DNA of 64,000 nt. Origin: G965207335 sp965207335. Lineage in GTDB: Bacteria; Pseudomonadota; Gammaproteobacteria; PS1; Pseudothioglobaceae. Both the position numbers and the translations under genes were made by a program. The notes under the pieces are model-generated. The model made no database searches. It saw only the letters and a program-made list of their open reading frames with translations, and was not told where the DNA came from. Location of the stretch: the NCBI GenBank assembly GCA_965207335.1, contig OZ242267.1, forward strand, positions 620,001 to 684,000. Reading direction: 5' to 3'. Shown one piece after another: positions 34,170 through 41,158 of this stretch; within the stretch, counting starts at the first letter, position 1, and every line of letters starts with the position of its first letter.

Positions 34170-34332
34170 AGATCTTTGCATAAATAGGGATGATTAACAG
34201 AATTCTGATTTTTGCTTAATTGATGATTTCTTATTAAGCCTGTCCTAGTTGTTCTAAGGCTGGTTTGATAAAAATTATCAAGTGAGTGAAAAGTGGGGTT
34301 CTGATGATTATTCATATTTGTGCAAAGGTCTC
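34169..34332 (+). mobile_element. Small inverted-repeat element (MITE-like), long form, about 163 bp
   Basis: Left end tagatctttgcataaatagg and right end tttgtgcaaaggtctc, with the interior shared with the copy at 17439 (cctagttgttctaaggctgg, aagtgagtg, gttctgatgattattcat). A 5-bp repeat CTCAT flanks it (34165-34169 and 34332-34336) if one end base is lost from each side. It separates the methylase from its endonuclease. Confidence 0.78.
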
Positions 34333-34344
34333 TCATAGCAATCA

Positions 34345-35835
34345 TTAATTTAACTTATAGTTTAGGTAATTTTTTAAATCTATTGAAGAAAAAGTATAAT
34401 AACCGCCACTTTTATATTTTTTAAGACTTTTAATATAGGTAATAAATTCGTTTGTTTTTATGATATTTTTTACTTTTTCAAAAGATAAATTAGTCAAAAT
34501 ATACAGTCCGCCATATACCGCACAACCTTTGGATATTTTATTTAATTTAATACTATTAATATCTTTTATAAGTGTATTAATGGCAATTTTATCTTTGTTA
34601 ATATCATTAATTCCCTGACTTCTGCCAAACAAATACCAGTCATTTTTATTTTTAATACTTCTATTACACAATTTTTCTTGATTACTAAACAAATAATCAT
34701 AGGTATTTTTATTTTTCTTTAAGTCTTTTATAGTAATTGGCTTGCCATTATCATCATAAGGAAATATACATTTATAATAATTGCCAGTAGATGCTTTTAA
34801 TATGTCAACCACCAATCCACTAAAAGAAAAATTACCAATAAATATACTGTCTGCTAATGTGGCAAAACCATTTTTTACATTTACTTTTTTTGTCGTATTA
34901 TTAGATATTTCTTGTATAGTAGCTAGTATTTTCTTAGTGGCTAAAAATATTTTATTATTAATAAATACATCAGTATAGGATAAGATATTTTTTTTATACT
35001 TTTTTTTGTTTATAGCATCGTATTTGTAATAGTTCAAATTTAAAAACTTTTTACCATTTTCAAATAAACTAATTACCGTATAAGTAGTTATGTTGTCAAA
35101 AGGTTGAAAATGCCCTAAGTCTATAACCTCTTTGAGATTGTTATGATTTTTTATATACTCTCGTAAATTATTACCAGCTTTGCTGTGAAAATAAGAGCTA
35201 GGCGATATTAAACACATCTTACCTGTATTGTTTAACATACTAAATCCTATTTCAAAAAATACAATATATAAATCTGTCATACCATTTTCTGCAAAAGAAA
35301 ATCTTTTGACATTTATATAATTTTCACCTAAATTATGTACTCTAACATACGGGGGATTGCCAACAACATAATCCATTTTATCATTATATATATGAGTGTC
35401 TATATTTGTTATATTAAAATCTAAATTATATTGTCCTAGAGATATTGAGACTGTATTTAATGCATCAGTATTTTTTATGTCACACTCTATACTATCTAAG
35501 CCTAATTTTATTGCTAAACTAGCTAAATTTTGCAAACATTCATAATACTCACTCTCTTGTATTTCTACACCGTGGATATATTTTTTTAAATCCTGATATA
35601 GTTTACTATCTACTTTATTATATTTTTTTTTGTATGCTTTTACATATCTTGTTATTATTGCTATTAAAAAAGCACCATTTCCACAACTATTATCTATAAT
35701 ATGCTTTTCTAATATATTATTAGAATTATAGCCTACTGTATCTAGTATATTATCAACAATATATTTTGGAGTATATACTTGCCCGCTATTTTTTATAATA
35801 TTGTGTTGTATGCCTTTTTGTAATATGTCTAACAT
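34345..35835 (-). CDS. N6-adenine DNA methyltransferase (type II, gamma/TaqI-like)
   Basis: A 496-residue methylase starting at the ATG at 35835 (MLDILQKGIQHNIIKNSGQV). The N-terminal SGQVYTPKYIVDNILD and DNSCGNGAFLIAI form SAM motif I, and GNPPYVRVHN is the catalytic NPPY motif. The C-terminal half is a target recognition domain. It starts 9 nt after the second copy of the nuoC 3' end. The partner endonuclease is the gene at 33447. Confidence 0.92.
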   Translation of the reverse strand: MLDILQKGIQHNIIKNSGQVYTPKYIVDNILDTVGYNSNNILEKHIIDNSCGNGAFLIAIITRYVKAYKKKYNKVDSKLYQDLKKYIHGVEIQESEYYECLQNLASLAIKLGLDSIECDIKNTDALNTVSISLGQYNLDFNITNIDTHIYNDKMDYVVGNPPYVRVHNLGENYINVKRFSFAENGMTDLYIVFFEIGFSMLNNTGKMCLISPSSYFHSKAGNNLREYIKNHNNLKEVIDLGHFQPFDNITTYTVISLFENGKKFLNLNYYKYDAINKKKYKKNILSYTDVFINNKIFLATKKILATIQEISNNTTKKVNVKNGFATLADSIFIGNFSFSGLVVDILKASTGNYYKCIFPYDDNGKPITIKDLKKNKNTYDYLFSNQEKLCNRSIKNKNDWYLFGRSQGINDINKDKIAINTLIKDINSIKLNKISKGCAVYGGLYILTNLSFEKVKNIIKTNEFITYIKSLKKYKSGGYYTFSSIDLKNYLNYKLN

Positions 35836-35843
35836 AGTACTAC

Positions 35844-35941
35844 TTATCCCTAATAACCTTAGGCACACTGATATTAGGTTTAATGCTTACTGGCTGGTAA
35901 ACTACCTTGCCTAACTTTTCATCATAAATCATTTCAACCTC
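35844..35941. repeat. 98-bp duplicate of the nuoC 3' end (copy A)
   Basis: Identical to 36315-36412 except for one base (35864 c, 36335 t). It reads the last 32 codons of nuoC in frame on the minus strand and ends in its own TAG, 4 nt before the methylase ATG. It is not part of a full gene. The two copies are 471 bp apart in direct orientation and bracket the nucleotidyltransferase pseudogene. Confidence 0.95.
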
Positions 35942-36009
35942 TTTTTTTGCATAAGTGCTAATTGATATTAAAAACATGATTTTTATAATGCACTATATTA
36001 TATATTGTT

Positions 36010-36314
36010 TCATTGCAACTGCAGCATTTTCAATGTGTTAACAAAAGCTTTTTGCTCTCTACTTAGTTTAGTTTTATCCATAACAATAACATCTACTGTC
36101 TCATCAAGTTGCTTACTAAAAGTACGGCTTAACTGTTGAGATAATTGCAATGGATTTTGTTTAGAAAATACCAATAAATCAATATCACCGCCCTTTTTTT
36201 TAAATCCGTGCGACTACCAAATAAATAAACCTCATAATTAGTAATATCTAAAACTTGTTTTAGTACTGCTTTTTCGTCATCATATAAACGAAGCTGGTTT
36301 AAATTTAAAATCAT
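36010..36314 (-). pseudogene. Minimal nucleotidyltransferase, frameshifted in an A-tract
   Basis: Starts ATG at 36314, overlapping the nuoC stop (ATGA). Reads MILNLNQLRLYDDEKAV to LFGSRTDLKK, then a run of 8 A (T8 at 36194-36201 on the plus strand) is one base short; restoring one A continues GGDIDLLVFSKQNPLQ, then DETVDVIVMDKTKLS and a stop at 36010. The restored gene is about 101 codons with GSR and DID motifs. No HEPN partner follows. Either dead or phase variable. Confidence 0.8.
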
Positions 36315-36961
36315 TTATCCCTAATAACCTTAGGTACACTGATATTAGGTTTAATGCTTACTGGCTGGTAAACTACCTTGCCTAACTTTTCATCATAAAT
36401 CATTTCAACCTCGCCAATCATTGGAAAATCTTTACGCAGTGGATGCCCAATAAATCCATAATCGGTTAATATTCTACGCAAATCATTATGACCTTCAAAT
36501 AAAAATCCAAATAAATCAAAAGCCTCTCTTTCATACCAATTAGCAGAGCTATAAATATCTACTATTGAGCTGATAAATAAATTATCTTCTGCTAAATATG
36601 TTTTTACCCTTAATCTATAATTTTTAGTTGTTGATAATAAATGATAGACTACAGCAAATCTCTTCTTTTTATCTGTAAGATTATCATCATTTGATAAAAG
36701 CTCGCTAGCATTATCATTTATATCAAATCTAGCTCTGCCAAAACCTGAATCACTAGCATTATGTTGCCATTCTGCTTTATTAAAAACTAAATAATCAACA
36801 CCGCATAAGTCAATTAAGGTATCAAAATTAAACTCATCTCTTAGTTTTTTACAAGTGGCAACAATATCATCTCGCACAACTTCAAGTGTTATTTCATTAA
36901 ATGCTATGCTTATATTATCAGCGTTAAATTCTGTTTTTAGTTTAGCTATTAATTTGTCCAT
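36311..36961 (-). CDS. nuoC: NADH-quinone oxidoreductase subunit C
   Basis: A 216-residue subunit of the complex I connecting module. The signature WYEREAFDLFGFLFEGHNDLRRILTDYGFIGHPLRKDFP is plain near 137-175. The C-terminal end (from about residue 184) is duplicated at 35844-35941. nuoC is a separate gene from nuoD here. Confidence 0.96.
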   Translation of the reverse strand: MDKLIAKLKTEFNADNISIAFNEITLEVVRDDIVATCKKLRDEFNFDTLIDLCGVDYLVFNKAEWQHNASDSGFGRARFDINDNASELLSNDDNLTDKKKRFAVVYHLLSTTKNYRLRVKTYLAEDNLFISSIVDIYSSANWYEREAFDLFGFLFEGHNDLRRILTDYGFIGHPLRKDFPMIGEVEMIYDEKLGKVVYQPVSIKPNISVPKVIRDK

Positions 36962-37046
36962 TATTTAGTTTTTTTAAAATAGCAATAATCGTCTTTGCAA
37001 ATAAAAAGTCTATCGTTACTATTTATTATCATAGTTGTTTAGATAC

Positions 37047-37526
37047 TTATGTTCTGGCAATAGTATTAGTGCGTTTAATTTTCTCTTGTAATTGGATAAT
37101 GCCGTATAGTAATGCTTCAGCAGTTGGCGGACAACCGGGCACATAAATATCAACTGGTACTATTCTATCGCAGCCTCTTACCACCGAATAAGAATAATGA
37201 TAATAACCACCGCCATTAGCACAAGAGCCCATAGATATTACCCATTTTGGGTCTGGCATTTGGTCGTAAACCTTTCTAAGAGCTGGTGCCATTTTATTTG
37301 TTAATGTTCCTGCTACTATCATTAAATCAGATTGTCTAGGTGTTGGTCTAAAAATAACCCCAAACCTATCTAAGTCATATCTTGATGAGCCAGCTTCCAT
37401 CATCTCAACAGCACAACAAGCCAAGCCAAAAGTCATAGGCCAAAGTGAGCCAGTTCTAGCCCAATTAATAATGCTATCTAATGATGTGGTAATAAAACCT
37501 TGCTTTACTATACCTTCTATTGACAT
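37047..37526 (-). CDS. nuoB: NADH-quinone oxidoreductase subunit B
   Basis: A 159-residue subunit that holds [4Fe-4S] cluster N2. Ligands are visible in GLACCAVEMM, MGSCANGGGYY and VPGCPPTAEALLYG. Length is normal. An 85-bp gap to nuoC contains nothing recognisable. Confidence 0.97.
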   Translation of the reverse strand: MSIEGIVKQGFITTSLDSIINWARTGSLWPMTFGLACCAVEMMEAGSSRYDLDRFGVIFRPTPRQSDLMIVAGTLTNKMAPALRKVYDQMPDPKWVISMGSCANGGGYYHYSYSVVRGCDRIVPVDIYVPGCPPTAEALLYGIIQLQEKIKRTNTIART

Positions 37527-37539
37527 TTTGTAATTAAAA

Positions 37540-37902
37540 TTATTCCCATTCTAATGCACCCTTTTTCCATTCAAATATAAAGCCTACTACTAAAATAAAT
37601 AAAAATATACTCATAGCAATAAAGCCAAACCAAGCAAGTTCTCCTTGAACCACAGCCCAAGGTAAGATAAATATTACTTCTATATCAAATAAAATAAATA
37701 AAATTGCTACTAGATAATAACGAACATCAAAACGCATACGAGAGTCTTCAAATACTGGAAAACCGCATTCAAATTGGGAGTATTTTTCTTTACTAGGGTT
37801 TTTAGGTGCTAAGAGCATGCCCGCTACAATAGGACCTATACCAAAACCTATACCAATTACAAAAAACACAATAATTGGCAAATAACTCTCTAACATTGTC
37901 AT
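37540..37902 (-). CDS. nuoA: NADH-quinone oxidoreductase subunit A
   Basis: A 120-residue membrane subunit with three helices. YSQFECGFPVFEDSRMRFDVRYYL is the conserved loop and LFDIEVIFILPWAV the second-helix motif with key acidic residues. It is the first gene of the operon; the promoter would lie upstream, in 37903-38090. Confidence 0.97.
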   Translation of the reverse strand: MTMLESYLPIIVFFVIGIGFGIGPIVAGMLLAPKNPSKEKYSQFECGFPVFEDSRMRFDVRYYLVAILFILFDIEVIFILPWAVVQGELAWFGFIAMSIFLFILVVGFIFEWKKGALEWE

Positions 37903-38085
37903 TTAATTTACCTTAAAAAGAATTCTCAACATAAGACCCCTGCTTAATGTAGTAATCTTAATACATAAGTTTACCTAAAAATATAAAAAATACAATATTA
38001 AAGATGGGAATTATATACTTTAATCTGCAAAAATATCTAAGTTTTAGGGGCACAATACTTAATTATTAAATTATACCTCGTTTGT
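37903..38085 (-). promoter_or_regulatory. Upstream region of the nuoA operon
   Basis: A TATAAT hexamer on the minus strand (38015-38010) is a candidate -10 box about 110 bp before nuoA. No good -35 was found. Otherwise I see no clear site. Confidence 0.3.
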
Positions 38086-38090
38086 AGGAT

Positions 38091-38192
38091 GAGATTGCCA
38101 CGCCTTTTACAAAGGCTTGCAATGACGGTGGGTGTTTGTAGGATGAGATTGCCACGACTTTTACAAGTCTCGCAATGACGGTGGGTATAAAG
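38091..38192. repeat. Two copies of a gattgccacg/caatgacggtggg intergenic repeat
   Basis: tgtaggatgagattgccacg occurs twice (about 38093 and 38143), each followed by ttttacaa and by gcaatgacggtggg. The inner parts can pair (cttttacaaaggc). The same words occur near 50100-51070 and at 59436-59508. Confidence 0.75.
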
Positions 38193-38243
38193 GGCTTATT
38201 ATATATGACAGCGCACTAAAACAAATACTTCTAACCCCAACAC

Positions 38244-38666
38244 CTACCAAAGCAAAATAGCAAAATTAATCTCATCAAAACTAAAGCCCCTAGATTGTAA
38301 AAAACGCATTTGCTTAGCTTTTTCTTGATAATTTATTACTGCTTTATTACCGTATTTTTTGACTCTAACATCAAATGCTAATTGACAAAAATCATAATTA
38401 TCTAAATTATAATTATCAATATTATGTTGTTTAAGTTGTTGTTTAATAAATAAACTGCCCTTACCTTGATTAAATCTAGAGCGAATTAAAACCTCACTAA
38501 ACCTATTATCATTTTGCAAGTTTTGTTTTTGCAATTCTGCTATTACTACTAATATTTGCTCTTTTTGATAGTCTTTACTTACTAGTTTGTTAATAAGTTC
38601 TAGTTTTGAATGCTCTCTAATAGTTAATAATTTAATTGCCTTGTTGTAAATTTTGCTATTAATCAT
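38244..38666 (-). CDS. recX: Regulatory protein RecX
   Basis: A 140-residue helical protein of the RecX family, which limits RecA filament growth. REHSKLELINKLVSKDY near 17-33, NDNRFSEVLIRSRFNQGKGSLFIKQQL and the final SRGFSFDEIN are family features. recA is not adjacent in this window. Confidence 0.9.
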   Translation of the reverse strand: MINSKIYNKAIKLLTIREHSKLELINKLVSKDYQKEQILVVIAELQKQNLQNDNRFSEVLIRSRFNQGKGSLFIKQQLKQHNIDNYNLDNYDFCQLAFDVRVKKYGNKAVINYQEKAKQMRFLQSRGFSFDEINFAILLW

Positions 38667-38674
38667 TTAAACAA

Positions 38675-39043
38675 TTATTTAGCCTTTAATTTTTGATTTT
38701 TGCTTATTTCTTTTTGCTTATCATCTGCAATTATGTTAGGAAGTTTAATATTTTTGCGTATTTGTACATCAAATTCTATATCAAGGGCTAACTCTATCCT
38801 TGCTAACATTTTAAAGCTAGGTAGTTTATCATCATTAAATAGTTGTGAGATATAACTAGCTGAAGTACCAACCTTTTTAGCCAAATCTTTTTGGCTAAGT
38901 TTTTTATTTTCTAATACTCTCTCTATTTGCTTTAAGTATTGCCCAGCTATTGAATGAGCATTAACTCTTATTAAGTCATCACCTTTTGGATTAAAAACAT
39001 CTTCCCAAAACTCGTCCATTTCTTTTTGTTTATTCATAGTCAT
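38675..39043 (-). CDS. XRE-family HTH protein (HigA-like antitoxin candidate)
   Basis: A 122-residue protein with an HTH of the Cro/CI type in the middle: KKLSQKDLAKKVGTSASYISQLFNDDKLPSFKMLARIELAL (about 47-87). It overlaps the preceding gene by 14 bp, which suggests coupled expression as in toxin-first HigBA loci. It could also be a lone regulator. Ends 8 nt before recX. Confidence 0.75.
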   Translation of the reverse strand: MTMNKQKEMDEFWEDVFNPKGDDLIRVNAHSIAGQYLKQIERVLENKKLSQKDLAKKVGTSASYISQLFNDDKLPSFKMLARIELALDIEFDVQIRKNIKLPNIIADDKQKEISKNQKLKAK

Positions 39044-39416
39044 AGTTGTTTACTCTGTTAATTATATTTCTTTCTTTTTGTGTTAATTCATCTTGCTTTT
39101 TAGATTTTAATAATTCACTTAAAATAATAACCCTCTTATTATTACTATCTATATAATCTTTACAGTATATCCTAGAATTATTAATACTTTTGAATTTAAT
39201 TGCACACACATTTTTAATTTTATTACTATAATTTTCCTTACTATACATATCTTTTGTTGCACTATTCTTAACTATTCTAGTAATAATATACTGTATTTTG
39301 TCCTTGCCTTCTTGGTTCTTTTCATTTGACCAATTACGTATAGATTTTTCATTCTTAGAGTCTATAAAGAAAGTAATATTGTTAATTTCTGCAAATTCTG
39401 TCTTTTTTCTAATCAT
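39030..39416 (-). CDS. Putative toxin paired with the XRE protein (HigB/RelE-like)
   Basis: A 128-residue basic protein. Its C-terminal part, NSRIYCKDYIDSNNKRVIIL followed by SELLKSKKQDE and RNIINRVNNY, has the beta-strand plus lysine-rich helix layout of HigB/RelE-type RNases. The match is by pattern only. The order toxin then antitoxin with overlap fits HigBA. Confidence 0.6.
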   Translation of the reverse strand: MIRKKTEFAEINNITFFIDSKNEKSIRNWSNEKNQEGKDKIQYIITRIVKNSATKDMYSKENYSNKIKNVCAIKFKSINNSRIYCKDYIDSNNKRVIILSELLKSKKQDELTQKERNIINRVNNYDYE

Positions 39417-39519
39417 AAAAATTAACTCATAGGTTAATTATATCATCTTTTTTATTATTAGCAAGCAACATATTACAGTAACTTAATAATATTTTACTTC
39501 TAATTTTTCTACTAAAATA

Positions 39520-40461
39520 TTATTGTAATTTAGTGGTACTTAGATTGCTTATGACATTAACAAAATTACTAGCACTTGATTCTGTTAATAATTCAATAAA
39601 GGTTTTTTCTGTTTCGTATAATATTCTGGGTTTTATGCCAATTATGGTATTAGCTATATAATAAGAATCGCCTATTCCATCTATTAAACCTAATTTTTTA
39701 CTCTTATCGCCTAGCCATACTAAACCAGTAAAAATATTATCGTCTTTAGCTAATTTGTTACCTCGTCCTTGTCTTATAGTATCAATAAAAATCTTATGGC
39801 TTTTGGCTAAAATTTCTTGTTTTATATAATTATTAATGTATTTATTTTCAGGGCTAAATACATCTAACATGCCTTTGTATTTACCAGCAGTATAAAGTCT
39901 TCTATCTATGCCTATTTTTTTTATAGCATCAACAGCACCAAAACTAGATAAAACTACCCCTATAGAGCCAATTATTGATGATTTATTAGCATAAATACCA
40001 TCTGCTACGGATGCTATTAAGTAACAGGCAGAAGCACAAATATCTTCAATAGCTACAAATACTTTTTTATCGTAGTGTTTGCTTAATCTTTTAATAGCAT
40101 CTCGTATTCTATATGCTTGTACAGGTGAGCCGCCTGGAGAATTTAGGCGTATAATTACTGCTTTAGCATTTTCAGCACTAAATGCTTCTTGTAGTAAGGC
40201 TATACTGTCATCGGCATTTATTTTGCCACTTTGAGATACTTCGCCAGTTAATAATACCTCAGATACAAAAGGCTGTTCTTTTTTTATAAAATTACCCATA
40301 ATATTACTACTTGTTATAGCTATATAAGAAGTAATAGAAAAATATATTAATACAATAAAAAGAAAAAATATTCGCCAACGAGATTTGGACTTATTTTGCC
40401 TAACAAATTCTTTGGCTATTTGTGCTAATTGTTCACTTGCTTGTTGTTCTTTATCTTTCAT
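39520..40461 (-). CDS. sppA: Signal peptide peptidase SppA, short form (S49)
   Basis: A 313-residue membrane-anchored serine protease that degrades cleaved signal peptides. An N-terminal helix is at about 29-48. VIIRLNSPGGSPVQAYRI then DICASACYLIAS carry the nucleophile Ser region, and YTAGKYKGMLDVFSPE the Lys base. The length fits the 36-kDa type. Single gene; upstream lies the decayed IS1595 element. Confidence 0.92.
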   Translation of the reverse strand: MKDKEQQASEQLAQIAKEFVRQNKSKSRWRIFFLFIVLIYFSITSYIAITSSNIMGNFIKKEQPFVSEVLLTGEVSQSGKINADDSIALLQEAFSAENAKAVIIRLNSPGGSPVQAYRIRDAIKRLSKHYDKKVFVAIEDICASACYLIASVADGIYANKSSIIGSIGVVLSSFGAVDAIKKIGIDRRLYTAGKYKGMLDVFSPENKYINNYIKQEILAKSHKIFIDTIRQGRGNKLAKDDNIFTGLVWLGDKSKKLGLIDGIGDSYYIANTIIGIKPRILYETEKTFIELLTESSASNFVNVISNLSTTKLQ

Positions 40462-40524
40462 AACAAATTTTATGTTAATTTTTCTATTTTAATATAATTT
40501 ATTTTAATTTAAAATGGGTCTTAA

Positions 40525-41133
40525 CTAGTTAAGCGGCTCTTTTCTAAAATTTTCAAGCAAGATTTTATATAAGTTTCTCTCTCTATTATTAAACCTAAAT
40601 TCACATTCTTTAAGATGATATTTAAACATATTTTTATCCCTTACTTTAAATTTAACAAGTCTTATTTTAGCATAGCTCCAAAATGATTCTATGCCATTTA
40701 TATGAGAGTTTCCTCTGGCAAATTCATCCTTACTATGATTTACTCTAAAGTGTTTTTTATAACCAAAGTCCACTAGTCCATTATATCCTTTCCAACCATA
40801 AGAGTTAATAACACTATCAGTGCTAGTTTTATTTTTAATAATAGCTTGAAGTGTTACTCTATTACACTTTTTAATAATTTAGGTATAAACATTATCACCT
40901 CTTTTTTAATAAACTAAATACAATAGTTTTACCCATAGCACCACGACCGCGTTTACCTTTAACTCTTCTTGCTCCAAAACAAGATTCATCAACTTCAATC
41001 TGTCCTATCAATGGGACAGATTGAAGTTGATATTGGGTTAATGTTTTAAAAATCCTAACTCTAATTAGAGTTAGGATTTTATTAATTGTGTTTAAATTTA
41101 AATTCGTTAATTTAGCAATTTGAGTGGCATTTA
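40525..41133 (-). pseudogene. IS1595-family transposase remnant
   Basis: The frame NATQIAKLTNLNLN to IGQIEVDESCFG and GKTIVFSLLKKR stops near 40903, then a frameshift leads to VTLQAIIKNKTSTDSVIN and finally to the last 82 codons with HINGIESFWSYAKIRL and FRFNNRERNLYK. The second catalytic Asp appears lost (SYGW in place of SDGW), and the N-terminal zinc ribbon is missing. Not functional. Confidence 0.88.
40996..41076. repeat. Two adjacent long palindromes inside the dead IS
   Basis: atcaacttcaatctgtcc and its reverse complement flank a 7-base loop (about 40998-41041), and aatcctaactctaattagagttaggatt (28 bp, about 41048-41078) is a near-perfect palindrome. Such structure is not expected for transposase coding DNA. 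Confidence 0.6.
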
Positions 41134-41158
41134 AAATTGCCTAACTAGTTAAGACCCT

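Larger units (their letters stand above)
40516..41157. mobile_element. Decayed IS1595-type insertion sequence, 642 bp
   Basis: Nineteen-bp terminal inverted repeats GGGTCTTAACTAGTTA(A/G)GC bound the element and an exact 8-bp direct repeat TTTAAAAT flanks it (40508-40515 and 41158-41165), which is the target duplication size of the IS1595 family. Its transposase is broken. The insertion sits just after the TAA of the TonB receptor gene. Confidence 0.9.
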
